From: Aptenodytes patagonicus
Lineage: Eukaryota > Chordata > Aves > Sphenisciformes > Spheniscidae
NCBI RefSeq assembly: GCF_965638725.1
Contig: NC_134949.1
Coordinates: forward strand, 122,324,294-122,388,293
Length of the DNA: 64,000 bases
Direction: 5' to 3'
Shown piece by piece: positions 24,081 through 36,289 of the stretch. The stretch's first letter is position 1. Each line of letters opens with the position of its first letter. The position numbers and the translations under genes were made by a program. Under the pieces are notes generated by a model that saw nothing but the letters and a program-made list of their open reading frames with translations, searched no databases and was not told the origin of the DNA.

Positions 24081-25109
24081 TCACAGAGATTCCTCACCTC
24101 AGAAAATTATAAACTCAATGTTATCTTGAAAGTCCTGGTGCCTGTTTCGCTCCCCTCCTACTCCTCTGTTTGCCAGTTGCATAGCTGCTTTGTTTCCTTG
24201 GGTATATGCCTTGCGAGACTGTGTGCTTGAGCCCTCTACACTTTAGAAGACACATGCTGCAACCAGCATGCCCACAGTTAAAGCCTGCCAAATATTTCTT
24301 CCCCATATCACAGGACATCATATTCAGGGAATGGTACATAATATCACCGTGTTATACAGACGGCAAGGTGGAGTGTGATCCCCTTGACCATGCAAAGTAG
24401 TATAGCAGTAGTCAACTTTTAGATCTATTTAGCACCCAGAGACTGAGTTTCATTGATGGACTTTGTGAGAGTTTTTCCCTGCCAAACTGGACATTCAGAA
24501 AACATTTGTTTGTTTTAAAGCACATTTCACAGCTAGGGACAACTAAAGACCAAGATCTTTGCCTCAGAGGTCAATAATAATTGCAAACTGGTCTCTGCCT
24601 GCCTTCAGCCGTTCTGATGTGGAAAAGCCAAGATGTGAATTTTCCCCAGGTCTTTTGTCATCAAATAAGGTTAAGTCAGGACAGGAGTGGGCTCTGTGGG
24701 CACCCATAGGGCCCACATAGTTTTGGTATCGGGATCTCATAAGGCTCTCCATGTGAAAAACTGTGTCTCTGTTTTTCCTTCCAGATCTGCTGTCAATTTG
24801 TCAGGCCAAATTCTTCGCCTGAATCTTAGCTTGTACCTCATCACTTGGATGCTGGAAAGCTTAGGCAAATATAATCATGCAATTCTCCTCCTCTTTCTCA
24901 ACAAAAATTTTGCTTAACAGCAAGCAACTGTCCCCCAGAAAAGCCTATAGAGCAAAACAGCTGACATTCACAGACTGAGGTTCAATTATGTCCCTATCTG
25001 CAATGCTTGTTTCCCTTCCCTTCGGGTTGCAATTTGGAATCTGGAAAAACTCTCATTTTTTTCTGTATGAAGTAAACAGAAGTCCTTTGACAGCTTCTGT
25101 GACCTTTCT
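24081..25109. other. Intergenic DNA, nothing recognised
   Basis: This is unique-looking sequence between the minus-strand LTR and the long CR1. No feature is supported. Confidence 0.6.
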
Positions 25110-27342
25110 AGAGTTCAAGATCCTTAGGGCACCGAGGAGGGCGCACAGCAAGCTCACTACCCTGGACTTCAGGAGAGCAGGCTTCGGCCTCTTCAGGGAT
25201 CTGCTTGGTAGAGTGCCAGGGGACAAAGCCCTGGAGGGAAGAGGACCCCAAGAAAGCTGGGTAATATTCAAGGATCACCTCCTCCAAGCTCAGGAGCGAT
25301 GCATCCCAACAAAGAGGAAGTCAGGCAAAAACGCCAGGAGGCCTGCATGGATGAACAAGGAGCTCCTGGACAAACCCAAACACAAAAAGGAAGCCTACAG
25401 AGGATGGAAGCAAGGACAGGTAGACTGGGAGGAATACAGAGAAATTGTCTGAGCAGCCAGGGATCAGGTTAGGAAAGCTAAAGCCCTGATAGAATTAAAT
25501 CTGGCCAGGGACGTCAAGGGCAACAAGAAAAGATTCTATAGGTACGTCAGGGATAAAAGGAAGACAAGGGAAGATGTGGGCCCGCTCCAGAATGAAATGG
25601 GAGACCTGGTTACCTGGGACATGGAGAAGGCAGAGGTACTCAATGACTTTTTTGCCTCGGTCTTCACCGGCAAGTGCTCGAGCCTCACCGCCCAAGCCGC
25701 AGAAGGCAAAGGCAGGGACTGGGAGAATGAAGAGCTGCCCACTGTGGGAGAACAGCAGGTTCGAGACCATCTAAGGCACCTGAAGGTGCACAAGTCCATG
25801 GGACCCGATGAGATCCATCCACGGGTCCTGAAGGAAGTGGTGGATGAAGTTGCTGGGCCACTATCCATCGTATTTGAGAAGTCGTGGCAGTCCGGTGAAG
25901 TTCCCACTGACTGGAAAAGGGGAAACATAACCCCCATTTTTAAAAAGGGAAAAAAGGAAGACGCGGGGAACTACAGGCCAGTCAGTCTCACCTCTGTGCC
26001 TGGGAAGACCATGGAACAGATCCTCCTGGAAGCTATGCTAAGGCACATGCAGGACAGGGAGGTGATTCGAGACAGCCAGCAGGGCTTTACCAAGGGCAAG
26101 TCCTGCCTGACTAACCTAGTGGCCTTCTATGATGGGGTGACTACATCAGTGGACACGGGAAGGGCTACAGGTGTCGTCTATGTGGACCTCTGTAAGGCCT
26201 TTGACACGGTCCCCCACAACACCCTTCTCTCTAAACTGGAGAGGTATGGATTTGGTGGGTGGACTGTCCGGTGGGTGAGGAATTGGTTAGATGGTCACAT
26301 CCAGAGGGTAGTGGTCAATGGCTCAATGTCCAGATGGAGACTGGTGATGAGTGGTGTCCCGCAGGGGTCCGTATTGGGACCAGTACTGTTTAATATCTTC
26401 ATCAATGACATAGACAGTGGGATCGAGTGCACCCTCAGCAAGTTTACAGATGACACCAAGCTGAGTGGTGCAGTCAACACGCCAGAGGGATGGGATGCCA
26501 TCCAGAGGGACCTGGACAAGCTCAAGAAGTGGGCCTGTGTGAACCTCATGAGGTTTATCAAGGCCAAGTGCAAGGGCCTGCACCTGGGTCGGCGCAACCC
26601 CCGGTATCAATACAAGCTGGGGGATGAAGGGATTGAGAGCAGCCCTGCCGAGAAGGACTTGGGGGTACTGGTGGATGAAAAGCTGGACACGAGCCAGCAA
26701 TGTGCGCTCGCAGCCCAGAAGGCCAATCGTATCCTGGGCTGCATCAAAAGCAGCGTGGCCAGCAGGTCGAGGGAGGTGATTCTGCCCCTCTGCTCTGCTC
26801 TGGTGAGACCCCACCTGGAGTGCTGCGTCCAGCTCTGGAGCCCTCAGCATAAGAAAGACATGGACCTGTTGGAGCGGGTCCAGAAGGGGGCCACGAAAAT
26901 GATCAGGGGGATGGAACACCTCTCCTATGAAGAAAGGCTGAGAGAGTTGGGGTTGTTCAGCCTAGAGAAGAGAAGGCTTCGGGGAGACCTTATTGCAGCC
27001 TATCAGTACTTAAAGGGGGCTTATAAAAAAGATGGTGACAGACTTTTTAGCAGGGCCTGTTGCGACAGGACAAGGGGGAATGGCTTTAAACTAAAGGGGG
27101 GTAGATTTAGACTAGATCTAAGGAAGAAATTTTTTACGCTGCGAGTGGTGAAGCACTGGCCCAGGTTGCCCAGAGAGGTGGTGGATGCCCCATCCCTGGA
27201 AACATTCCAGGTCAGGTTGGCTGGGGCTCTGAGCAACCTGATCTAGTTGAAGATGTCCCTGCCCACAGCAGGGGGGTTGGAGTAGATGACCTTTAGAGGT
27301 CCCTTCCAACCCAAACCATTCTATGATTCTATGATTTTATGA
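25110..27342 (+). mobile_element. CR1 LINE, long 5'-truncated copy with nearly intact reverse-transcriptase frame (copy D)
   Basis: One reading frame runs from about 25115 to the TAG at 27244-27246 and is broken only by TGA at 25450-25452. The part after it is open for 556 codons. It holds LINE RT motifs in order: [28 protein letters not shown], motif [14 protein letters not shown] (~26179), motif [11 protein letters not shown] and motif C FTDD (26443-26454), then the CR1 C-terminal [16 protein letters not shown] region. Motif C reads FTDD where sister copies have FADD; both aspartates remain. The endonuclease domain and everything 5' of it are missing, so the copy is dead. The 3' tail is CTATGATTCTATGATTTTATGAT. 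Confidence 0.95.
25576..27246 (+). pseudogene. CR1 ORF2 remnant: reverse transcriptase domain and C-terminus
   Basis: This is the uninterrupted part of the ORF in CR1 copy D. In an intact element it would encode an endonuclease/reverse transcriptase acting in target-primed reverse transcription. Only the RT and downstream part is here. The first codon is GTG, internal to the original frame and not a true start. It is listed separately because it is the longest open frame in the window and would otherwise be taken for a host gene. Confidence 0.9.
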
Positions 27343-30300
27343 TACTGGCCTAACATGAAAAATAATAATAATAAAAAGATCTTAGAGGAAAACCATACTG
27401 GTCTGTTCAGACACAAAGCCTCCCCCTGCAAAATTTGCTGTGGTAGCTCTACTAACTTGTGGGAGAAAGCTGGAATGATCTGGACCCTCATCTGCAAACT
27501 GAGTCCTTTTGGAGGTTGATAGAAGGGTATTTAGGCATGTAAAGTGGCATCTCCAATTCAGCGAGACATCCTGGTTCTCTTAAAAGTTCCACAACCTCTG
27601 GGACTTTCTGTAACTAAAATGTTCTGGTGCCCAGCACCTGGCAGATTAAGTTCTATTCACAAGGGGTTTGTAATGGGAAACTTCATTGCATAGCAAATAG
27701 ATGAAGACATCAAGCTCTTTATCTTCTTGTGCTCTTATTCCCAACCTGCAAAGGCAGAGGTGCTACCATCAGATAGTTCAAAAGTTAAAAACAAATCACA
27801 AGATTAAAAAAATGCTCCCAATATCTTGATATTGGAGATAAAGATTATATTGCATTTTTGCATTCAGACATCCCGTATATACCACCCTCTGTCTTTGAAT
27901 GTATGAGAGTGTGAACAAATATTTTATCTACTCGCAAATGCATGGAAAGAAGTGATTTGGGGTGCTGCTAAAGAGCTGATAAACATCTGTTTATTCTCTT
28001 TCTATTGTCCCTTGACACAGCCACCTAAGTCTTGGTCCCCTTTGTGACAGCTCTCTTCACTGTCAGTCATTCTTTAGCACCTGTATCTGTTCTGCTCTCC
28101 CAACTGCGTTTACGTTCCTCCAGCTGCTGCAGGATCCATTTCTGATGCTTCCTCTTGAAAAAGGTGAGGGAGAGCAAAGGAGAAAAGAATCCAAAACTGG
28201 GAAAGAGGAGCCAGGAAAGCAACTGGGAGAAATAGCGTGCGCAAACTGCTGCACAGCCAGCCAGCATCATGGCGGTTGGGCTGCAGCGATGCCTGCGCTC
28301 AGAAGGAAATGCTGGGTAGAACAGACTTCACCCTGCAAGGAGACATGAGTACCCACAGCTACCAGCAGTGCCTGGACCCTGCTCCGGCCTCAGGGAGTGT
28401 CAGAGTTTGCATGTGACCCTGCAAACTTGATGTTCTGGTGACTCTGGCAGCGGGGTCCTGATGAGGCCCATGAAAAGGTAGGCACGTGGGCACAGGTTTT
28501 GCAGGCCAGCACCTTGAGGAGTCAACTTCTCACCAGCTCTTTGCTGAGCCTGATATTCTTCATCATCTCTCAGAAGTCAGCAGCTCCAGCAGTAAGATAG
28601 ATGTGCAGTAGTTTGGGAATTCATCAGTTCAGTGCCACCATGGAGAAAGGCTGTGCTGCTGACTGAAGGGGATTCCCACAGCGTTACACAACCAGAAGAC
28701 GCCTGAGTCATGTGAAGTGAGGTTTTAAAGATCAGCCCTCTCCTCAGAGGAAAAACATTACTTTATTTCTCTGACCTGTTCTGAGTTAAGTTTATAAAGT
28801 GAAAAAGAGAGCTAAGGAAGTTATGTCATACCAGGAAAGAGATTTGCTTTGTGCTTTAGCTAGTTCTTGAGTTTTAATTGGAAAGTTGGTGCTGTCATGC
28901 TTTGCATTTCGATCTTGTAGCACAGGGAAGTGTTGTTTTTAATCTCAGGACATATCAGTTAGCAGTTAATATCCAAGCAAAAGGTAGGAAATATTTTTAT
29001 TTGTTTAGTATTTAATACAAATGTATTACAGCGGGAGCTTGGCCCCACTAAACTCTCTGCAGGTTGTCTTCTCCCACTCAGGCACAGCAGCAAGCTGTAC
29101 TCATATGAGGCTCAGGTTATGCTGTTCGTGCCTGTCAAAAGGACGGAAGACAAAAAGATCAGGAGGAAAAAAAGAAACACCTCCCTCCCTTGATCTTGTT
29201 TGCATATACTGAATTACAGCATTATTTAGGATGTTTACTGGTGAACTGAGCAACTAGAGTAGGCTTTCCTAGAGGCCAATGGATTTGAGCCCATTGTGGT
29301 GCGTGCATTTCAGCATGCTGTGGTACTTAAATTTAAAAAAAAATGTTTTAGTGATTCATTTACAGTAACTGTCTGATGAAATAAAGTCTCCTAGAAACAG
29401 AGAGGAAGTATAATCAGTCAGTCATGACATGCCTACTTAGAGCAGTCTGTGTAAGCAGCAGAAACAGAGATGTGCTTATGTGGATAGATAAACACCCCAT
29501 ATCGGCTATAGATAAACTTGTCTTCCAGATCATCATTTCTAAGACAAGGCATGTCTTGATGTCTGAAACTGATCATTAATTTAAGATGCCTGGGCATGTT
29601 GCTGATAGTTGCAAATAGTTGTATTAACAAAAAGATCACAGTGACAGAAAAAACCAAGTTCCTCAAACATTGACATTTAGATGCAGAATTTTTTGGAAGA
29701 TACAATTTTTGGTGTGGGAATTTTCAAGGGGATGGGGTAGGAGGTTAAAACAGATGAATTCTATAAGTCATTCTTCTTTGAAGAGCACACCCTAAGGCAC
29801 ATTACCTGATGAAGTATTTCTGGTAATGGAAGGCTTGTAGCACTGGGAAATGACTTACAAAAGCACCTCTAGAAAACATGAGTGTCCCAAAACAGTTGCA
29901 TGTAAATAACTTGTTTTTCTTCTTTGAGTTCTTGTCTAACATATACATTTATATTGTGGACAAATACAAGCAATGACCACATTGAAATGCCTGGGAGAGA
30001 ATCCCTGGCTTCCTACCTGAACAAAAGCCAAGCCGACCGCACAGTCAGTTGCACTGTAAAGAGGAGGCTGCGTCCCCTCCCTGGCTCGCGGCACTGGTCT
30101 AGCCCGCTAGCCTGGCTGATTTGACACAACTCTTCTCGGGGTTAGTTGAACCGATGCATCCCGGCACCATGTAGTTACTAGATCCAGCACAAGGGAGTGA
30201 GGAAGGAGTTGGGAGATGAAGGCTTGAGGCTGGGGTAGAAGAGAAGCAACACTCATCCAGTCCGACAGCTGTAAAATCAGCTCTTCTCTAAGGTCAAATC

Positions 30301-31267
30301 TCAACCTGCAGGACTGCCTTACCCTTAGCAACATCGCTCTTTGACACCTGAACTAGACCATAATGCTTACTGAAAAGCACAAGTGGAGACCTATGACACG
30401 ACCTTCTGAATCTCACCTATTACTGGAATTTCAAATGGATGTTGCCAACAGCACTCAGGCTCTTGATGAACAAAATCCTAGTCAGACTTTGAGGCCCTGT
30501 CTTGGCTCCCTCAAAAGTTTTCAAAAGTAGCTTTCCACTGGGACATCCTCCTCTGGGCACAGACTAGGATGGTTAAATCACCTTGTCTTCAGGCTATGAC
30601 AAAGCGTGCCTAAAGTAAAAGAAGGCTCAAAAGTACAGCTTTGAATTTCGTAAGACTTCAGAAGAAAACATGTGGATTCACTCAAACCACATGATTAAAT
30701 TCTGGCACCACCTTAGGTTCCGTTTGAAATTTGATCTCAGATAATTAGTTCTAAAAACAAAAAAGGAAGAAGAAAAATAAAGACTAGCAAGGTTTGCCTT
30801 TAGGGCCTGAATCTCTGCCACCCATCTGATGGAAATAACTGCTACCACAAAGTCAGACATCATAAACAAACAAAGGTGGAAACAAGCTGCTCAAAGTGTT
30901 TCCTCTTGCAACATGCCTAAGGCCATGCAGCTGCTGGCTCGTATTGCATTGCTTCTCCTTCCTTATGTATTTTGATCATTTTTAGCCTAGTAACAGGAAA
31001 CTATTTGCTTTTGTCAGGTTCGTTTGGGTTTTTTTTCCTGGCAGTTTACTGAGCTCTGGTGAAACTAGCTCAGGCACAAGACAAAGGGTGAAACTGCGGT
31101 CCAGGGAACAGTGAAGGCAGCAGGTAGGTTGGCTTAGGGTGCCGTGAAATGACAGCCTGTGTTTCAATCTTGTCAAGAAACTCTTTCACAGAAAGAGTCT
31201 AGATAGGCCTTCCAAAAACCACATTGTAGTTGAATAGAGATAAACAGAATGGGAAATGAATCATTGA
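27343..31267. other. Spacer between the two inverted CR1 copies
   Basis: I recognised no gene or mobile element in these 3.9 kb. Short open frames on both strands lack family features. An AATAATAATAATAAA microsatellite-like run lies at 27361-27375. Confidence 0.6.
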
Positions 31268-33310
31268 ATCATAGAATAATAGAATAGTTTGGGTTGGAAG
31301 GGACCTCTAAAGGTCATCTAGTCCAACCCCTCCTGCTGTGGGCAGGGACATCTTCAACTAGATCAGGTTGCTCAGAGCCCCGGCCAACCTGACCTGGAAT
31401 GTTTCCAGGGATGGGGCATCCACCACCTCTCTGGGCAACCTGGGCCAGTGCTTCACCACCCGCAGCGTAAAAAATTTCTTCCTTAGATCTAGTCTAAATC
31501 TACCCCCCTTTAGTTTAAAGCCATTCCCCCTTGTCCTGTCGCAACAGGCCCTGCTAAAAAGTCTGTCACCATCTTTTTTATAAGCCCCCTTTAAGTACTG
31601 ATAGGCTGCAATAAGGTCTCCCCGAAGCCTTCTCTTCTCTAGGCTGAACAACCCCAACTCTCTCAGCCTTTCTTCATAGGAGAGGTGTTCCATCCCCCTG
31701 ATCATTTTCGTGGCCCCCTTCTGGACCCGCTCCAACAGGTCCATGTCTTTCTTATGCTGAGGGCTCCAGAGCTGGACGCAGCACTCCAGGTGGGGTCTCA
31801 CCAGAGCAGAGCAGAGGGGCAGAATCACCTCCCTCGACCTGCTGGCCACGCTGCTTTTGATGCAGCCCAGGATACGATTGGCCTTCTGGGCTGCGAGCGC
31901 ACATTGCTGGCTCGTGTCCAGCTTTTCATCCACCAGTACCCCCAAGTCCTTCTTGGCAGGGCTGCTCTCAATCCCTTCATCCCCCAGCTTGTATTGATAC
32001 CGGGGGTTGCGCTGACCCAGGTGCAGGCCCTTGCACTTGGCCTTGATAAACCTCATGAGGTTCACACAGGCCCACTTCTCGAGCTTGTCCAGGTCCCTCT
32101 GGATGGCATCCCGTCCCTCTGGCGTGTTGACTGCACCACTCAGCTTGGTGTCATCTGCAAACTTGCTGAGGGTGCACTCGATCCCACTGTCTATGTCATT
32201 GATGAAGATATTAAACAGTACTGGTCCCAATACGGACCCCTGCGGGATGCCACTCGTCACCAGTCTCCATCTGGACATTGAGCCGTTGACCACTACCCTC
32301 TGGGTGCGACCATCTAACCAATTCCTCACCCACTGGACAGTCCACCTATCAAATCCATACCTCTCCAGTTTAGAGAGAAGGATGGGGAGACCTCATCGCT
32401 CTCTACAACTACCTGAAAGGAGGTTGTAGCAAGGAGGTGGGTGTTGGTCTCTTCTCCGAAGTAACAAGCGATAGGACAAGAGGAAATGGCCTCAAGTTGT
32501 ACCAGGGGAGGTTTAGATTGGACGTGAGGAAAAATTTCTTTACTGAAAGAGTGGTTAAACATTGGAAGAGGCTGCCCAGGGAAGTGGTTGAGTCACCATC
32601 CCTGGAAGTATTTAAAAGACGTGTAGATGCGGCACTTAGGGACATGGTTTAGTGGACATGGTGGTGTTGGCTTGACGGTTGGACTCGATGATCTTAGAGG
32701 TCTTTTCCAACCTTAATGATTCTATGATTCTATAATTCTATGTTGTGGGGGACCGTGTCAAAGGCCTTACAGAGGTCCACATAGACGACACCTGTAGCCC
32801 TTCCCGTGTCCACTGATGTAGTCACCCCATCATAGAAGGCCACTAGGTTAGTCAGGCAGGACTTGCCCTTGGTGAAGCCATGCTGGCTGTCTCGAATCAC
32901 CTCCCTGTCCTGCATGTGCCTTAGCATAGCTTCCAGGAGGATCTGTTCCATGGTCTTCCCAGGCACAGAGGTGAGACTGACTGGCCTGTAGTTCCCCGCG
33001 TCTTCCTTTTTTCCCTTTTTAAAAATGGGGGTTATGTTTCCCCTTTTCCAGTCAGTGGGAACTTCACCGGACTGCCACGACTTCTCAAATACAATGGATA
33101 GTGGCCCAGCAACTTCATCCACCACTTCCTTCAGGACCCGTGGATGGATCTCATCAGGTCCCATGGACTTGTGCACCTTCAGGTGCCTTAGATGGTCTTG
33201 AACCTGCTGTTCTCCCACAGTGGGCAGCTCTTCATTCTCCCAGTCCCTGCCTTTGTCTTCTGCAGCTTGGGCGGTGAGGCTCGAGCACTTGCCGGTGAAG
33301 ACCGAGGCAA
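31268..33310 (-). mobile_element. CR1 LINE, 5'-truncated, inverted partner of copy D, split by a nested CR1 (copy E)
   Basis: In minus orientation it runs from 33310 (TTGCCTCGGTCTTCACCGG) to the tail at 31268. Two frames, 33218-32730 and 32329-31358 (323 codons), carry the same RT as copy D; motif C is FADD here. Across the 323 shared codons I count about seven amino-acid differences from copy D, and the last ~190 codons look identical. It is interrupted at 32382-32742 by another CR1 subfamily. It is non-functional because of truncation and insertion. Confidence 0.95.
32382..32742 (+). mobile_element. CR1 3' fragment of a second subfamily nested in copy E (copy F)
   Basis: The 361-bp insert begins GATGGGGAGACCTCATCGC and ends TGATTCTATAATTCTATG. 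It encodes CR1 C-terminal sequence ([38 protein letters not shown]). The host element resumes as TTGTGGGGGACCGTGTC; comparison with copy A at 3240-3262 shows an insertion with loss or overlap of only a few bases. Confidence 0.92.
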
Positions 33311-36289
33311 GTCTCAGTCAATCAAACAACTCAATTACATTGCTCTTCCAGGAAGAAGATTAAAAGTCATAGCAGCAAACACTATGAGTTAGAAGTAAAG
33401 AGGTAAGATTTTGAAGAGCTAGCTTTTGTCAAAGTAAGTCTTTAATTTGTTTAAGGCTTGCTGAAGTGTAGTTTGAATAGGGGTGGACTTCCTTGTGTGT
33501 GTTTACTTTTGTTTCTTGTTCTCGGCACATTTGTGTTGTTTCTTGCACATTAATGACTTATCTTGCATACTACGCGAAACATCGGCAGAGTAAATACCAT
33601 GGATGAATTCCAGTGCCTGTTAAAAATTTTTGGTTATTTACAAATGGGGAGGAGGGGGGATTCTTCTTTTTTATCTTCTTCCTGTTTTTGGTTTCTTAAC
33701 TGACTTAGCCATGGTTCTTTACATGAGGTGCCCAGAAGAGGGATGATGGAGGAACACAAAGGAAGGTGGTTGATTTCCCTCTTAGACCACTGTGGTCCCA
33801 AAATTGTTCACCTACTGATCACAACCTGATGTATGAGGTGTCCCTGAGTCTTACAATGGGTGCATTTCACCTCTATCTATGTGTTATTTTTGGAGAAATT
33901 CCTTATCTTTTGTGGATTCAAATTTTTTTCAAGCTTCTGTGCCAGAAATTTGGCTGCAGGAAAATGATTGCCTTGATATTGATTAGCTATCTTCTTATGG
34001 GTGAGTTGGTTTCAGTTTTACAAGGGTGAGCTCAAGCATCCGCATATAATAACTGGCAAGGCTGGGATTTTAGAGTAGTAAATAGTTTGCATTGGTGAAA
34101 TACACCCAAAACTACTTACTATGTCAATCTATTGCAGTTATGTGCCATAATGAATTTTCTTTTTTTCTACATGTAAGACTTCTCAGTGATTTTAACAACC
34201 TGTACCTTGCAGTGATAGATGGAGCTATTTCTCCTCTGAAATGTATTTCTTTTTACCTTCACTTGCTACTTTTCACTTTCTCACGTTGATGGATTTTAGC
34301 GAAGGAAAGGGACCAGCAAGAAAAAATAATTTATCCCTTACTTTCTGATTTGACATTAACTTTGCTTTTTGCTCCCTAAGCTGAAAGGAAAGAAAGCAAT
34401 ATACATAATTATCTCTGAACTCCTGTAGGTTCTACAGATTTACTGGGTTAATTAATATTTTTTTCTTTTGGAGCTGATTGATAGGATCAGATATTACATT
34501 GACTCCAGTTCTCTCTTCTCTCCGTCTCCATTAAATCACTATTTATTCTCAGTTCTCTCCTCTCTCTCTTCAGCTGTCCTTAAGAAGTCATCCCTCATCC
34601 ACTGATGGTGAAAACCACATATTTCATTAATCTTTTTTCATGAAGGCACGACCAGTCATTTTGACTTCCCTCGTAACAGCCTGCTAGACTGTAAGAGAGT
34701 AATTTCTTGGGCTTCGACTTAATAGGAAGCTCAAGGTAAGAGAGAGATCAGCTGGAGCAAAACCAAAAGCCTGCAAAAGCTTCCTGTCTGGTTTGGCAAA
34801 GGGAAAACACACATGATCGGTTATGGGATTTCTCTAACAATTACAGTAAATATGTGTCTTCCAGTGCAAGGGTAGAGGGAAACCCCGCTTCAGAATTCAT
34901 GTTTTGAGTTGCTCTTTAATGTACCTCTTTCCTCTGTGAATCAAAATCTCATTAATGCATGAATTAGAGATGCCACCAAAATTAACATGCCTTCTGGACA
35001 TGCCGTTTTGCTATTTAAGTTTCATAGTAAGAAATTGCCAGTGGCCTTCGCAGCTACCTGCTTGGCTACCTGCCACCAGAAATGCTCCGCAAGTCACGCT
35101 AACAGTGCGTGACCAAAATTCCTCCACTGGCTTCAGATATCATTATTAAAGGATCTGTGCCTCAGCACAGGCCAGGCACTGGGGAAATCCCAAAGTGAAG
35201 CTTGTGGAGCAGAAGGTTTCAGTAGAACAGTGCTGCTCAACTGAGAGTTGAGTCACTCTTCCCAGAAGGGTTCAAAAAGAGGTCAGTCATGTTAAGTGCA
35301 GAGAAAACAAGTTCAGTCTAGAACTGAATTACTTTAATCTCTAACATCCCCTTCTAACCCATCTTATTTTCACAATCAACCAACCAACCAGTTGGCTTTT
35401 CAGCATTTGCTTTTTTTTCCTCCTTTGTTTATACTCCTTTCTAGCTATTATCATTTGCGTCAGTGTTAAAAGGCCTTGACTGAGATTCTGGCCTGTTTTA
35501 TTACTGTGCCTCCCTGCAAAAGGAGGCTCTTTGCCCTGAAAGCTTGCAACTGATAAGTGCAGGCCATATGGGGCTGAGAGAAAGGGAGGAATCTCTCTTT
35601 TGATTGCGGAAGAGCTGAACTATAGCGAAATCAAGTGATTCATCCAAGCTTATTTGGAAATCAAAGCTGCCCAGCCCTTACCTAGTGCTCTGAACGCAAG
35701 ATACTCTTGCTGTACTTGCCTGCTTTCCTTTTGTTGGAAATCTGATGGCAGTGGTGTAAACATTGCTCAGGGAGCCTTCAGGCGGCCAAACATCAGCTTT
35801 ATTAATATTAATTAAAGATGTTTTAAGTACCCTAATGCTGCATGGTTTCCTCTGTTGGCAGTCCTGCCGGTCATAGTTCTGCTGACTTACCAATCTTGTA
35901 CTAATAAAACATATTTTCTCTCTGAAGTGTTTAAGAGAGTATTTTGACTTTGTTCAGGAGACGCACGGAATACTCCTCCGCTTTATGGTGCTTTTGAACT
36001 ACAGTAGCGTCGAAGCTCTTAAAAACAACGGATCCCTGCCTAGTGACTTATTTAAAAGCAATTCTTCTATTAAAATAGTAATCATTGGAGAGGGATGCTG
36101 CCCCCCCCGGCATCACCTCCAGATTTTTTAATCGCAATACTGTGTCATCAATAGCATCAGTTAAAGGTGTGCGGTTAGGCTTAACCACGGGTTGGTGTTA
36201 CGCTAGGTGCAGCCAGAGAAAGCTGGTGAACTTTAACCACCTAATGGCAAGATTTTCTCACATCGACCGCACACCATAAATGCACACGC
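33311..36289. other. Intergenic DNA upstream of the IFNGR2 CpG island
   Basis: AT-rich sequence that turns GC-rich after about 36290. I recognised no gene or mobile element. Distal regulatory elements of IFNGR2 may lie here but none could be identified by eye. Confidence 0.55.

Noticed and set aside
26323-26919. 198-codon antisense frame across CR1 copy D (and the same at 31685-32281)
   Set aside because: Mirror of the RT coding frame; it recurs in every related copy because the sense protein is conserved.
31268-33310. Copies D and E as an inverted segmental duplication rather than two insertions
   Set aside because: Homology stops at CR1 boundaries: both end at the CR1 tail, copy E starts at a different 5' truncation point, and the flanks are unrelated.
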